The notes beneath the pieces were generated by a model that did not search any database, was not told where the DNA came from, and worked only from the letters and a program-made list of their open reading frames with translations. From Paludibacteraceae bacterium (GTDB lineage Bacteria > Bacteroidota > Bacteroidia > Bacteroidales > Paludibacteraceae), in the NCBI GenBank assembly GCA_017630395.1, contig JAGBVI010000063.1:1-64000 (forward strand): a stretch of DNA of 64,000 bases. The letters are read 5' to 3'. Positions 25,870 through 35,746 of the stretch are shown piece by piece; position 1 is the stretch's first letter; the number at the start of each line of letters is the position of its first letter. Position numbers and translations under genes: made by a program.

Positions 25870-28071
25870 TTATTCATTGTAATAAACATAATCGAGAATT
25901 ATGGGTAGTATCTCTTTGTCGATTCCTTTTTCCAATAAATAGGGGATGTCTTCAGAAAAAGCGGCATTAAAATCGGAGTGATTATCTTTCATTGCGATAA
26001 AACTTTTCCTGTAGCGAGCCAAAGCCTCTTTTCTATTTCCTTCACATAGAGCTACGTGACCCATATTCAGCCAATCTTGTCCATCTCTTTCCGACTCAAG
26101 AATCTTGTTGTAATATTTTTCTGCTTGCGACAATTTTCCGACAACAAACGAACACCAAGCAATAGGTCGCCATACCTTCCGACTATCAGAGGATAGATAT
26201 TCGATTTTAAAAAAGTTTTGGAGCGCATCATTGTAGCGTTTCAATTCCAATAAACAATACCCAATATTCAAGGAGATCAGCAAGTCATCGGGAGAAAGCA
26301 TTTCGGCATGCGTATAAAATTCCAATGCTTTTTCCGGTTCTTTCAAAGAACGATAACAAACACCAATTCTCTGTAAAGTCCATAGATTATCGGGGTGAAT
26401 AATGTCGGAGCGTAAGTATAAATCCAGTGCTGTAGTAAAATCTTTTTTGCATTGATAACAATAAGCACATTTTTGCAAGATTTCCACATCGTTAGGCTTT
26501 TTCTTGAGCATTAGAGAGAAAAGTTCTATCGCCTCATCGTGAAAATTTTTCTTAAAGTAGGTTTGAGCCAATGAACTAACAATCTCTTCTGAATCTTCCA
26601 AGCGATTAAAATAGTAGGAATGATACAAATGCAATTTCGACTTAAAAGGGTCTATAAAATCAGATTTATAATTATTAAGTTTGAAAAAGCGATATAAATC
26701 TTGCATGTATTGCTTACAAACAATGTCTGCTTTGTTGTTTTTTGCCAACAAATTATCTTCTTTGCTCAATTCTTCAAGTTGTTGCGACTCCATATTTAGA
26801 TTGGAAGTGAACATCTCTCGATATTGAAGAGGCATCTGTACCAGCCCGAAAGCCAAAGAGTATTTATCGGAGTTGCAGAGCATCTGACTCTTTCCAATGG
26901 ATGAGAATAATGTGAGCATTTCAGGATTTTTATGAAATTCCTCTTTGCAACAAGATTCGGAATAAGGTAAAAACCAAGTGTGAATGGAGCGGAAGAAACG
27001 ATAATCTTTCATGTTGGAAAAAGTGCTCATAAATACATCTGCGCCCTCCATTTGAAGTTCCGAAAACTCTTGCATTTTATCCGTAATAGAACTATCTTCT
27101 ATTAAATTTTTCCATTCAGGATTTTGGTCCATTAGGTTAAAATCGTCCATCTTAAAGTCCCCTAATTTTAATTTTTCTTGAATCATAGGACTAATTTTGG
27201 CAATTTGAGGAATAAAATCCTCTTGCATTTTTTTTGTAATTGTTTCGGTCTCTTTACTTCTAACCACTTGTAGGAATATAGATTTAAGACGTTTAGTCAT
27301 GCCCTTTGTATTAAAGAAGGCAATGGACTTTTCCTGCAATGACTGGTAGAGTTGAATTCTGAAGTTATGAATATAAGCAGCAAGAATGAATCCTATCATA
27401 GCCCTAATAGCCACCTCTTCGTTTAAGTCTTTACTGAATGAAAGTAGTAATAAAAACTTTTTTTCGTCAAAAGTTCTCATCAAACTCAATGTAATAGCCG
27501 ATACCACCAAACATTTATCAGAATAGGTGATAGTCATGGAATTAGCAATCGTTTGAGCTAATTCAAAATCAGTGGTTTCATACCTGTCAAGCAACCAAAA
27601 AAGATTAAAGAAAGACTCCATGAGCTCTTTGTGTCGAAGTAAAAGATCAAGGTTTTCTTGTTGATTTATGTTGGCATTAGCTATGAAATCACCATAATTT
27701 TCGAGAAGAGTTAAAGCCTCAGTGTCATATTTGACTTTTTGATATTGAGAATATTTTTTGAGTTGATAAGCATAATTATTAGGGTTTTGCAGATAGAGAG
27801 TTTCGCGAACATCATCTGCAATGGAAAGCATATCCAGTTTGATTTGCTGGTGAATTTTAGCTTGTTCAGGATCCTCCACACCCGAAGCTACATATTGTAA
27901 CATATATCGATAGGTACTTTCAACCTGACTTTTTTTATCGAGAAAAGAGGATTGCATTGAAGAAAGAATCGAAATCAAAACAGTTAATTTATCAAATGCC
28001 TCTTTTAGGCGATTATCTACAACTGCACGACAGATATCGCGATATGTTATTTCTATTTCTTTATTGGTCAT
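25870..28071 (-). CDS. Tetratricopeptide-repeat protein
   Basis: A 733-residue cytoplasmic protein without a signal peptide or membrane segments. Residues about 1-480 are helical with no motif I recognise. Residues about 500-680 hold at least five TPR units, for example DEAIELFSLMLKKKPNDVEILQKCAYCY, written as one unit ending at CAYCY, and a later unit with ALEFYTHAEMLSPDD. TPR arrays mediate protein-protein contacts. The partner and role are unknown. It is monocistronic and divergent from lepA. Confidence 0.75.
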   Translation of the reverse strand: MTNKEIEITYRDICRAVVDNRLKEAFDKLTVLISILSSMQSSFLDKKSQVESTYRYMLQYVASGVEDPEQAKIHQQIKLDMLSIADDVRETLYLQNPNNYAYQLKKYSQYQKVKYDTEALTLLENYGDFIANANINQQENLDLLLRHKELMESFFNLFWLLDRYETTDFELAQTIANSMTITYSDKCLVVSAITLSLMRTFDEKKFLLLLSFSKDLNEEVAIRAMIGFILAAYIHNFRIQLYQSLQEKSIAFFNTKGMTKRLKSIFLQVVRSKETETITKKMQEDFIPQIAKISPMIQEKLKLGDFKMDDFNLMDQNPEWKNLIEDSSITDKMQEFSELQMEGADVFMSTFSNMKDYRFFRSIHTWFLPYSESCCKEEFHKNPEMLTLFSSIGKSQMLCNSDKYSLAFGLVQMPLQYREMFTSNLNMESQQLEELSKEDNLLAKNNKADIVCKQYMQDLYRFFKLNNYKSDFIDPFKSKLHLYHSYYFNRLEDSEEIVSSLAQTYFKKNFHDEAIELFSLMLKKKPNDVEILQKCAYCYQCKKDFTTALDLYLRSDIIHPDNLWTLQRIGVCYRSLKEPEKALEFYTHAEMLSPDDLLISLNIGYCLLELKRYNDALQNFFKIEYLSSDSRKVWRPIAWCSFVVGKLSQAEKYYNKILESERDGQDWLNMGHVALCEGNRKEALARYRKSFIAMKDNHSDFNAAFSEDIPYLLEKGIDKEILPIILDYVYYNE

Positions 28072-28087
28072 ATTTATAAGTTCTTAA

Positions 28088-28273
28088 AGGTAATTTTTAC
28101 AAATAAATCAGAGTGATTTTACTTTTGAAAGTTGTTTCGGTTGTTTTTGAATATATCTATTTATTTAGTTTATATTCAGAAAATTACATAGTTTATTTTA
28201 TTCTCTTGTAATATGAACAATCAAAACAAAAAAGTTTCACAAATTGCTTCTATCTAATTGATAGAAATTACCA
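28088..28273. repeat. Family B element, copy B3
   Basis: A 186-bp segment bounded by AGGTAATTTTTACAAATAA and CTAATTGATAGAAATTACCA, inverted repeats related to the other family-B ends. It fills much of the 422-base gap 28072-28493 upstream of the TPR gene; the rest carries the two promoters listed separately. Confidence 0.45.
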
Positions 28274-28363
28274 TAAAATGTAAATTTATAATTACTAATT
28301 AACTTTATACCCCCTATACAACATTTCAATAAACAATCAGTTGTTCGATTAAGGAAGCAAATG

Positions 28364-28396
28364 CAAAGATAGTTTTGTTTTTTTATGTTACCTAAA
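28364..28396 (-). promoter_or_regulatory. Minus-strand promoter, probably of the TPR gene
   Basis: TATCTTTG (28371-28364, minus strand) is a full -7 match; TTTA stands about 21 bases upstream in the -33 place. If it serves the TPR gene, the leader is near 285 bases and includes element B3. Confidence 0.5.
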
Positions 28397-28444
28397 TATA
28401 ATTTCAAGAAAATCAGAAAAAAGAAGTATTTCTTATGTATGTAT

Positions 28445-28476
28445 GTTGCGCACTCGCAATTTTTTGAGTATCTTCG
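28445..28476 (+). promoter_or_regulatory. Promoter of lepA
   Basis: GTTG at 28445-28448, 20 bases, then TATCTTCG at 28469-28476: one mismatch to each half of the consensus. The start codon follows at 28494, giving a very short leader. Confidence 0.5.
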
Positions 28477-28493
28477 CCCACAAATAGGAATCG

Positions 28494-30281
28494 ATGAAAA
28501 ATATTCGTAATTTTTGTATAATAGCACATATTGATCATGGGAAGAGTACCCTTGCAGATCGTTTGTTAGAGTTGACACAGACTGTAGTAGGAAAAGATAT
28601 GCAGGCGCAGGTGCTTGATGACATGGATCTTGAAAGAGAGAGAGGTATCACTATAAAGAGTCATGCTATCCAGATGGATTATCATTATCAAGGAGAGAAA
28701 TATACGCTCAATTTGATTGATACTCCTGGACACGTTGATTTTTCGTATGAAGTATCCAGATCGATAGCGGCGTGTGAGGGAGCTTTGTTGATTGTAGATG
28801 CGTCGCAAGGTATTCAAGCACAGACTATTTCTAATCTCTACATGGCGTTGGAGCAAGATTTGGAAATTATTCCGATAATGAATAAAATTGATTTGCCGGG
28901 GGCGATGCCGGATGAGGTGGAAGACCAAATTGTAGATTTGTTAGGTTGTTCTCGTGAATCAATTATTCGTGCAAGTGGAAAGACGGGTGAGGGTGTTAGT
29001 GATATTTTAGCAGCTATTGTAGAGCGTATAAAGCCGCCTGTGGGAGATCCTGATGCGCCGTTGCAATGTTTGATATTTGATTCTGTGTTTAATCCATTTC
29101 GTGGAATTATTGCCTATTTTAAGATTGTAAATGGTACCATCAATTCCGGAGATATGGTGAAGTTTGTGGCGACAGAGAAAGAGTATTTGGCGGATGAAAT
29201 TGGTATCTTGCGTTTGGATATGGTGCCTCAAAAGAGTCTTTCAGCAGGTAATGTTGGTTATATCATCTCTGGAATAAAAACCTCAAAAGAGGTGAAAGTG
29301 GGAGATACCATTACGCATGTAAAAGCACCATGCGAAAGTGCTATTGATGGGTTTGAAGAGGTAAAGCCAATGGTATTTGCAGGTGTGTATCCAATTGAAA
29401 CAGAGGATTTTGAAGATTTAAGAGCATCGATGGAGAAACTTCAGTTGAATGATGCTTCTTTAACTTTTCAAGCAGAGTCTTCGCTCGCTTTAGGATTCGG
29501 TTTTAGATGTGGATTTTTAGGCATGCTCCATATGGAAATTATCCAAGAACGTTTGGATAGAGAGTTCAATATGGATGTGATCACAACGGTTCCTAACGTT
29601 CGTTATAAGGTTTATACCAAGAAGGGCGAAGAGGTGGAGGTGCATAATCCATCCGGGTTGCCGGATCCTACGTTGATTGAGAAAATTGAAGAACCATATA
29701 TCAGAGCTTCTGTTATTACCTCCACAGAATTTATCGGAGCCATCATGTCTTTGTGTTTAGGGAAACGAGGTGAATTGGTTCGTCAAGATTATATATCCGG
29801 AAATAGGGTTGAGTTGATTTATGATATGCCGTTAGGAGAGATTGTCTTCGATTTTTATGATCGTCTGAAAAGTATTTCCAAAGGTTATGCTTCGTTTGAT
29901 TATCACCCTCACGGAATGAGAGAGTCACGTTTGATAAAGTTGGACGTGTTGTTGAATGGAGAACCTGTGGATGCTTTGTCAACATTGACACACATTGATA
30001 ATGCCTATACATTAGGAAAGCGGATGTGTGAAAAATTGAAAGAGTTAATTCCTCGTCAACAGTTTGATGTGGCTATTCAGGCTGCAATTGGGTCTAAAAT
30101 CATAGCAAGAGAGACCGTTAAGGCAGTAAGAAAAGATGTTACGGCTAAATGTTATGGTGGTGATATTTCTCGAAAACGTAAGTTGTTAGAGAAACAGAAG
30201 AAGGGAAAGAAAAGAATGAAGCAAATTGGAACAGTTGAGGTGCCACAAAAGGCCTTCTTAGAAGTTCTTAAGCTGGATTAA
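28494..30281 (+). CDS. lepA: Elongation factor 4 (back-translocating GTPase)
   Basis: A 595-residue translational GTPase. G1 [13 protein letters not shown] is at residues 10-22, G3 DTPGH near 76 and G4 NKID near 128. The LepA-specific C-terminal domain ends [21 protein letters not shown], the family signature (quoted here only by its last part, PQKAFLEVL). It acts on the ribosome, affecting 30S biogenesis and elongation under ionic stress. Length matches the family (about 595-600). A terminator follows at once. Confidence 0.97.
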   Translation: MKNIRNFCIIAHIDHGKSTLADRLLELTQTVVGKDMQAQVLDDMDLERERGITIKSHAIQMDYHYQGEKYTLNLIDTPGHVDFSYEVSRSIAACEGALLIVDASQGIQAQTISNLYMALEQDLEIIPIMNKIDLPGAMPDEVEDQIVDLLGCSRESIIRASGKTGEGVSDILAAIVERIKPPVGDPDAPLQCLIFDSVFNPFRGIIAYFKIVNGTINSGDMVKFVATEKEYLADEIGILRLDMVPQKSLSAGNVGYIISGIKTSKEVKVGDTITHVKAPCESAIDGFEEVKPMVFAGVYPIETEDFEDLRASMEKLQLNDASLTFQAESSLALGFGFRCGFLGMLHMEIIQERLDREFNMDVITTVPNVRYKVYTKKGEEVEVHNPSGLPDPTLIEKIEEPYIRASVITSTEFIGAIMSLCLGKRGELVRQDYISGNRVELIYDMPLGEIVFDFYDRLKSISKGYASFDYHPHGMRESRLIKLDVLLNGEPVDALSTLTHIDNAYTLGKRMCEKLKELIPRQQFDVAIQAAIGSKIIARETVKAVRKDVTAKCYGGDISRKRKLLEKQKKGKKRMKQIGTVEVPQKAFLEVLKLD

Positions 30282-30289
30282 ATTGTTTT

Positions 30290-30313
30290 AGGTGACTCTT
30301 TGAGTCGCCTTTA
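30290..30313 (+). terminator. Terminator after lepA
   Basis: AGGTGACTC pairs with GAGTCGCCT (one G-U) around a three-base TTT loop, followed by TTT. Short T-run, so strength is uncertain. Confidence 0.65.
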
Positions 30314-30341
30314 TAAAGTATAATGTTTTTTTATAGTTAAA

Positions 30342-32048
30342 ATGAGAAATGTTTTAAAATTTTTGAGTCCTATTTTTTTTGTATTAGGATTTAGTTTAAA
30401 TGCCCAAGATTTTGTAAGAGTTAATCAAGTTGGTTATCTTACAAAATCTCCTAAGGTGGCATTGATTGCTAGTTTGAATGCTTCTGATTTTCAAGTAAAG
30501 GAGGCAAAAACGGATAAATTGGTCTATTCTGGTAAGTTGGGTGAGGGGAAATTTTGGAGCCTCTCTAATGAAACAATTCAAGTGGCTGATTTTTCTACTT
30601 TGAATGCAGAAGGAGAGTATTATGTGGAAATTAATGGAGAAAAGTCCTATCCTTTTGAGATAAAGAGCGATGGATTGTTTCATGATTTGTCTGTATGGAC
30701 AATCAAAGCATTTTATTTATGGCGTTCTTCCATTGCAATAGATTCTGCTTATGCAACCTTTAAGAATTACAATTTTGCTCGAGAGATTGGTCATCCTGAT
30801 ACAATGGTGTTTATCCATCAATCGGCGGCTACAGAGAAGAGAAGAACCGAATCAGTTATATCCTCTCCGAAAGGATGGTATGATGCCGGAGATTACAACA
30901 AGTATGTTGTAAATGCTGGAATTACTTTGCATAATATGTTGTTGGCTTATGAATTATTTCCGGATTATTATGATACATTGAAATTGAATATCCCGGAAAG
31001 TGGTAATGAGGTGCCGGATTTGTTAAATGAAATTCGTTGGGAGGTGGATTGGTTGTTGACCATGCAAGATCCTTATGACGGCGGTGTTTATCATAAACTT
31101 ACTACTAAACATTTTTGTGGAATGGTGCAACCTGTTGATGATAAATTAGATCGGTATGTGGTGAAAAAATCAACGGCAGCGACATTGGATTTTGTGGCAG
31201 AAATGGCTATGGTCTCCAGAGTTTATAAGAATGTGGACAAAGAGTTATCTAAAAAAGCACTGAAGGCAGCTGAAAAGGCATGGAATTGGGCAAAATCTAA
31301 TGCTGCAATTTTGTTTGCAAATCCGGAAGGAATTAGAACCGGCTCTTATGCTGATATGAATGTGGAGGATGAATGGTTTTGGGCGGCATCTGAAATGTTT
31401 ATTACAACGAAAGAAGAAAAATATTACCAAGAGTTGGATTTCTTTCAAAAATTTGAAAGCCCTAATTGGAGTAAGGTGAATACTTTGGGCTTGATATCTC
31501 TTAGAGTGCATTTGGATGATTTGTCGGAGTGTGCCGACAAGAACGTAATATCTAGAAAGTTTTACACTTTGGCAAATGGATTGTATAATCAATATAAATT
31601 TGCGGGAGGTAAAATTTCATTGAAAAAATTTGAGTGGGGAAGTAATGGAGAGATTGCTGAGATTGGTACAATTTTAGGTGTCGCTTATTTGAAAGAAAAA
31701 GATACGAAGTTTGCTGAAGGTATGTTGTCTCATTTTAATTACATTTTGGGATGTAATCCAACTGAGTACTCTTTCGTAACAATGTTTGGTGATAAGTATC
31801 CGGAGAAACTACATGATAGAAGAATGACAAGTGATAACTATAATTATCCATTGCCGGGTTATGTTTGTGGTGGTGCCAACCCTAATCAAATATCGGACTG
31901 TGGAAGAAATAATTATCCTTCTTTGGCTCCTGCAAGATGTTATTTGGATGAACAGTGTAGTTATTCTACCAATGAAATTGCCATAAATTGGAATGCTCCT
32001 ATGGTTTTATTAACGGGAATGGTAAATAATATTTATAGTGCAAAATGA
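30342..32048 (+). CDS. Glycoside hydrolase family 9 endoglucanase with N-terminal Ig-like domain
   Basis: A 568-residue secreted enzyme. The signal peptide ends SLNAQ. An Ig-like CelD_N domain (residues about 22-110, start VRVNQVGYLTKSPKVAL) is followed by an (alpha/alpha)6 GH9 catalytic domain. The nucleophile-side motif WYDAGDYNKYVV lies near residue 178, the late His/Asp region near 495-510, and the catalytic acid is the Glu in STNEIAINWNAP near 545. It cleaves beta-1,4-glucan such as cellulose or mixed-linkage glucan. There is no T9SS tail or lipobox, so it is probably periplasmic. Its stop overlaps the next gene by four bases. Confidence 0.92.
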   Translation: MRNVLKFLSPIFFVLGFSLNAQDFVRVNQVGYLTKSPKVALIASLNASDFQVKEAKTDKLVYSGKLGEGKFWSLSNETIQVADFSTLNAEGEYYVEINGEKSYPFEIKSDGLFHDLSVWTIKAFYLWRSSIAIDSAYATFKNYNFAREIGHPDTMVFIHQSAATEKRRTESVISSPKGWYDAGDYNKYVVNAGITLHNMLLAYELFPDYYDTLKLNIPESGNEVPDLLNEIRWEVDWLLTMQDPYDGGVYHKLTTKHFCGMVQPVDDKLDRYVVKKSTAATLDFVAEMAMVSRVYKNVDKELSKKALKAAEKAWNWAKSNAAILFANPEGIRTGSYADMNVEDEWFWAASEMFITTKEEKYYQELDFFQKFESPNWSKVNTLGLISLRVHLDDLSECADKNVISRKFYTLANGLYNQYKFAGGKISLKKFEWGSNGEIAEIGTILGVAYLKEKDTKFAEGMLSHFNYILGCNPTEYSFVTMFGDKYPEKLHDRRMTSDNYNYPLPGYVCGGANPNQISDCGRNNYPSLAPARCYLDEQCSYSTNEIAINWNAPMVLLTGMVNNIYSAK

Positions 32049-32578
32049 GAAAATTAGAAGTTACAGAGCTGAATCGAATTTCTGCAGAGGAATTTAAAAT
32101 TGTGAATAAATTGCCTTTGGTGGTAGTGTTAGATAATGTTAGGAGTCTGCATAACGTCGGTTCTGTATTTAGAACTTCTGATGCTTTCTTGGTGGAGAAA
32201 ATAGTATTGTGTGGAATTACCTCTTGTCCTCCTAATGCCGAAATTCATAAAACGGCATTAGGGGCAGAGTATTCCGTAGAGTGGGAATATTTTGAAAATA
32301 CATTGGAAGCAGTAGAACTTCTAAAAAATAAGGGGTATTACATCTATTCGATTGAGCAAGTTGAAAATAGTACAATGTTGGATGAAATCATTTTGGATGA
32401 AAATCATCAGCAAAAATATGCAGTAATTCTTGGTAATGAAGTGCATGGTGTTGCTCAAGATGTGGTTGATGCCTCTGACGATTGTATAGAAATCCCTCAA
32501 TTTGGCACAAAACATTCTCTTAATGTCTCTGTCTCTGCCGGATTAATTATTTGGAAATTCTTTGAATTGTTAAAGTAA
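32045..32578 (+). CDS. SpoU/TrmH-family RNA 2'-O-methyltransferase
   Basis: A 177-residue SPOUT-fold enzyme. Motif 1 DNVRSLHNVGSVFRT is near residue 30, motif 2 ILGNEVHGV near 130 and motif 3 IPQFGTKHSLNVSVSAG near 150. These form the SAM knot and catalytic Arg. It would methylate a ribose in tRNA or rRNA; the target nucleotide cannot be told from sequence. It is translationally coupled to the GH9 gene (ATGA overlap), although the functions look unrelated. Confidence 0.92.
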   Translation: MRKLEVTELNRISAEEFKIVNKLPLVVVLDNVRSLHNVGSVFRTSDAFLVEKIVLCGITSCPPNAEIHKTALGAEYSVEWEYFENTLEAVELLKNKGYYIYSIEQVENSTMLDEIILDENHQQKYAVILGNEVHGVAQDVVDASDDCIEIPQFGTKHSLNVSVSAGLIIWKFFELLK

Positions 32579-32697
32579 TTATGCCCATTTCAAAGCAATC
32601 AATTTATTTATGTTATTTTTTTTGTTGGCTTAATTTCTTATGTATTAAATAAATAGGATTTTAATCTAAAATTAAGCAAAAAAAAGTGACGATAAAG

Positions 32698-32728
32698 TTT
32701 GTAGAATCAAAATAAAGCAGTATCTTTG
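32698..32728 (+). promoter_or_regulatory. Promoter of tRNA-Arg
   Basis: TTTG (32698-32701), 19 bases, TATCTTTG (32721-32728): a perfect Bacteroidetes promoter, 23 bases before the tRNA. Confidence 0.85.
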
Positions 32729-32751
32729 CATCGTCAAAATGAGATAAAAAC

Positions 32752-32825
32752 GGCTTCGTAGCTCAACTGTATAGAGCATCTGACTACGGATCAGAAGGTT
32801 ACAGGTTAGAATCCTGTCGAGGTCA
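32752..32825 (+). tRNA. tRNA-Arg (anticodon ACG)
   Basis: A 74-nt cloverleaf with acceptor GGCTTCG/CGAGGTC, D stem GCTC/GAGC, anticodon stem TCTGA/TCAGA with loop CTACGGA (ACG), and T stem ACAGG/CCTGT. Two normally invariant bases differ: the D loop reads ...CTGTATA (U at position 19 instead of G) and the T loop reads TTAGAAT (A at 56 instead of C). The change is compensatory, so the tertiary 19-56 contact could survive as U-A. CCA is not encoded. Confidence 0.93.
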
Positions 32826-32830
32826 CTAAA

Positions 32831-32857
32831 AGGAGTACGATAGTGCTCCTTTTTTTT
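32831..32857 (+). terminator. Terminator after tRNA-Arg
   Basis: AGGAGTAC/GTGCTCCT hairpin with a GATA loop region, followed by eight or more T. Confidence 0.85.
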
Positions 32858-32943
32858 ATCTTTTTATATTGCTATTCTTGAGAATTGAGAATAAAATCCA
32901 TTTAATGGAAGTTGTTTAATAACTTATGTTTAAAGTGTTTAAA

Positions 32944-33939
32944 ATGAAAATGTATCTTAAATTTATCTCTTTTGCTGTGATGGGTTGTATGTGCATCTCT
33001 TGTCAATCCACAAACAGTGAAAGAAAAAAAGATGAAAGTATGAATGTTGTGGAAAATCAAATTAAATGTGTTGTGGCAGTTGACTCCATTACGCAAGTAG
33101 GAGAGAGTCCGATATGGGACTATAAGTATAATCGCTTGTTGTGGATAGATACGCAAGGTTCTCTATTTATTTATACTCCTCAGGATGGAAAGAATAGGGA
33201 GGTAAAATTGGATAGAATGATAGGAACTGTGGTGCCCTACAAAGAAGATACTGTTTTGGTGGGATTGCAAGATGGTATATATGAAATGTCTTTGACTACT
33301 AAAGAATTGAAGTTTATTGCAGATCCGGAGGGTCGTGATGCTGGAAATCGTTATAATGATGGGAAATGTGATGCAGAAGGTCGACTTTGGATTGGGTCTA
33401 TGGATAAAGATTGTACCCCTTTGAAAGCTGGTTTTTTTCTTGTGAATCCGGATGCAAGTTCAAAATCAATCTTAAAAGAGGTTACTATTTCCAACGGTGT
33501 AATTTGGTCGCCAGACAATTCTAAAATGTTTTATCAAGATACTCCAACCAGAAACATTACTGCATTTGATTTCGATAAAGAGAGGGGGGGAATTTCTAAT
33601 CGTCAAGAAATTATTCATCTTCCTGACTCTCTAGGAACTCCTGATGGTAATACTATTGATGAAGAGGGTATGGTTTGGGTGGCAAATTGGGATGCTGCGT
33701 GTGTAACCAGATGGAATCCTTATACCGGTGAGTTGTTGCAAAGGATAGATGTTCCGGCATTGAATGTCACTGCTGTTGCATTTGGTGGTGAAAATTTAGA
33801 AGATTTGTATATCACAACTGCTTCGTTATATATGCCGGAAGATAAAGCTTCCAATTATCCGCAAGCCGGAAAATTATTTGTTGTTAAACCTGGAGTGAGA
33901 GGAATAAAGTGCAATTATTGGAAGTATGGTGATAAGTAA
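32944..33939 (+). CDS. SMP-30/gluconolactonase-like beta-propeller lipoprotein
   Basis: A 331-residue protein from the ATG at 32944 (an in-frame ATG at 32926 gives a poorer signal peptide). The lipobox MCISCQS makes it a lipoprotein, probably at the outer membrane. The six-bladed propeller has the metal/active-site landmarks of the family: VGESPIWD with the metal Glu near residue 57, RYNDGKCDAEGRLWIG near 140, NGVIWSPD near 183 and TPDGNTIDEEGMVWVA near 237. SMP-30 proteins hydrolyse sugar lactones using Ca2+ or Zn2+; the substrate here is unknown. Confidence 0.85.
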   Translation: MKMYLKFISFAVMGCMCISCQSTNSERKKDESMNVVENQIKCVVAVDSITQVGESPIWDYKYNRLLWIDTQGSLFIYTPQDGKNREVKLDRMIGTVVPYKEDTVLVGLQDGIYEMSLTTKELKFIADPEGRDAGNRYNDGKCDAEGRLWIGSMDKDCTPLKAGFFLVNPDASSKSILKEVTISNGVIWSPDNSKMFYQDTPTRNITAFDFDKERGGISNRQEIIHLPDSLGTPDGNTIDEEGMVWVANWDAACVTRWNPYTGELLQRIDVPALNVTAVAFGGENLEDLYITTASLYMPEDKASNYPQAGKLFVVKPGVRGIKCNYWKYGDK

Positions 33940-33972
33940 GTTGGTAGGATAAATTTTTTTGAAGATAATTAA

Positions 33973-34000
33973 AGAGTCGTTGCATGCGACTCTTTTTTTT
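33973..34000 (+). terminator. Terminator after the SMP-30 gene
   Basis: AGAGTCG/CGACTCT stem around TTGCATG, followed by eight T. Confidence 0.85.
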
Positions 34001-34026
34001 TGAAAAATCCGCTAATTATATGAAAT

Positions 34027-34059
34027 TTTCTCTATATTTATAGAATCTTATTACTTTTG
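34027..34059 (+). promoter_or_regulatory. Promoter of the hsd operon
   Basis: TACTTTTG at 34052-34059 is a full -7 match, with TTTC about 21 bases upstream at the -33 position. It lies about 70 bases before hsdM. Confidence 0.55.
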
Positions 34060-34131
34060 TATTAGATTGGTACATTTACGGCTAATTTTCAGAATTTCTT
34101 TTGGTATAAAGTAAACAAGACGATTAATATA

Positions 34132-35736
34132 ATGGCTAAGAAAATAAAAGAAGAAGTACTAAACCTTGAAAATATTCTTTTCAAGTGCAGAGACATACTA
34201 AGACAAGCAAAGAACTCCGGCTCGTTCTTTGAAAAACGTGACATGATGCTTACACTCGTATTCCTTCGTTTTATTGGAGAGAAATATGAGGATGGGGTGA
34301 TTGCGCTTCGTCAACGACTCATTGAGGAAGGCTTAGACCCGGACAATGAGGAAATTATCAAGGCTTTCTTCGATGATGCAACATTTGCTGATGGGACATT
34401 CGATTTGCCCAAAGAAGCTCGCTGGTCAACTATCATCAATACCGCAGCACCACAATTGAATGTGGCTCTTGATACAGCACTAAGAAGTATAGGTGAAACC
34501 AATCCAACATTGAAAGGATGTTTTGTAGAAGGTACATTCACACAACGCAATCTTGGTGCCAACGATATGAAGAAAATTATCGACGAGGTTAACAAAATTA
34601 GCCACAAGACTTTTGGTGAAGAGAAAGATCTGATTGGTCGCGTGTATGAGTACTTTCTGAAGGAGTTTGCCGTTAATGCCACTAAGGAGGAAGGTGAGTT
34701 CTACACACCACATGACGTGGTGCAGTTGATAGCTACTGTTATTGAACCATTTGATGGTACACTTTACGACCCTTGTTGTGGCTCTGGCGGTATGTTTATA
34801 CAGAGCACCGACTTAGTGAAAGCCAAACAGGGCGACATCAGTTGTATCAATGTGTATGGACAAGAGAAGGAGGCTGCCACCTATCGTCTGGCAAAGATGA
34901 ACCTCGCTTTGCGTGGCATCAGTCATAATCTGGGTTCGGAAAGTGATTCTACTTTTACCAATGATTTGCACAAAGGAATATATTTCGACTATATTATGGC
35001 CAACCCACCTTTCAACTTGAAAGGTTGGTATAATGAGAACCTAAAGAACGATTCGCGATGGACGGATTACGCAACTCCTCCGGAAAGCAATGCCAACTAT
35101 GCATGGATATTACACATGCTTTCACACTTAAAACCTCTTTCAGGTGTGGCAGGATTTCTGTTAGCTAATGGTGCTCTTGGAGATACCGATTCGCTCGAAA
35201 TACGCAAAAAGTTAATTGAGAATGACAAGGTGGAAGCCATTATCATTCTGCCAAGAGAACTGTTTATCACTACTGATATTAGTGTAACTTTCTGGATTCT
35301 CAATCAAAATAAGAAAGGCGGTAAATATCATGGTCGCCAATTGAGAAACCGTGAGCACGAAATCCTCTTTATGGACTTACGTCAATGGAATGAGAATCCG
35401 GTCAAGGGCGAACAGAAGAAAAAAGTCCAACTTATCACTGAGCAGATTCAACGTGTGGCAGATACTTACCATCAATGGCAATCCGAGGGTACAGACGGTA
35501 AGAATTTTGCTGAGCCGGAATTGTACCGCAGTGTTGACATGGAGGAGATTAAAGCAAATAACTGGACGTTGGTTCCAAGTAAGTATATAGAGTTTATCGA
35601 CCACGATCTGGAGATAGACTATCCTAAGGAGATGGCTCGCATCCAGCAGGAAATGAAAGAACTGATGCAACGAGAAAAAGATTCACAAATAATGCTTGCG
35701 GAAGCTTTTAAAGGGATTGGTTATGAAATCGAATAA
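34132..35736 (+). CDS. hsdM: Type I restriction-modification system DNA methyltransferase subunit
   Basis: A 534-residue N6-adenine methyltransferase. The HsdM N-terminal helical domain is at residues about 10-140. The SAM motif DPCCGSGGMF is near residue 213 and the catalytic NPPF near 290. A C-terminal helical tail pairs with HsdS. It methylates host DNA at the site chosen by HsdS (37163-38269) and is needed for restriction with HsdR (39639-43040). It is the first gene of the island; base composition and codon use look richer in G+C than the flanks by eye. Confidence 0.96.
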   Translation: MAKKIKEEVLNLENILFKCRDILRQAKNSGSFFEKRDMMLTLVFLRFIGEKYEDGVIALRQRLIEEGLDPDNEEIIKAFFDDATFADGTFDLPKEARWSTIINTAAPQLNVALDTALRSIGETNPTLKGCFVEGTFTQRNLGANDMKKIIDEVNKISHKTFGEEKDLIGRVYEYFLKEFAVNATKEEGEFYTPHDVVQLIATVIEPFDGTLYDPCCGSGGMFIQSTDLVKAKQGDISCINVYGQEKEAATYRLAKMNLALRGISHNLGSESDSTFTNDLHKGIYFDYIMANPPFNLKGWYNENLKNDSRWTDYATPPESNANYAWILHMLSHLKPLSGVAGFLLANGALGDTDSLEIRKKLIENDKVEAIIILPRELFITTDISVTFWILNQNKKGGKYHGRQLRNREHEILFMDLRQWNENPVKGEQKKKVQLITEQIQRVADTYHQWQSEGTDGKNFAEPELYRSVDMEEIKANNWTLVPSKYIEFIDHDLEIDYPKEMARIQQEMKELMQREKDSQIMLAEAFKGIGYEIE

Positions 35737-35746
35737 GGATAGAGCT

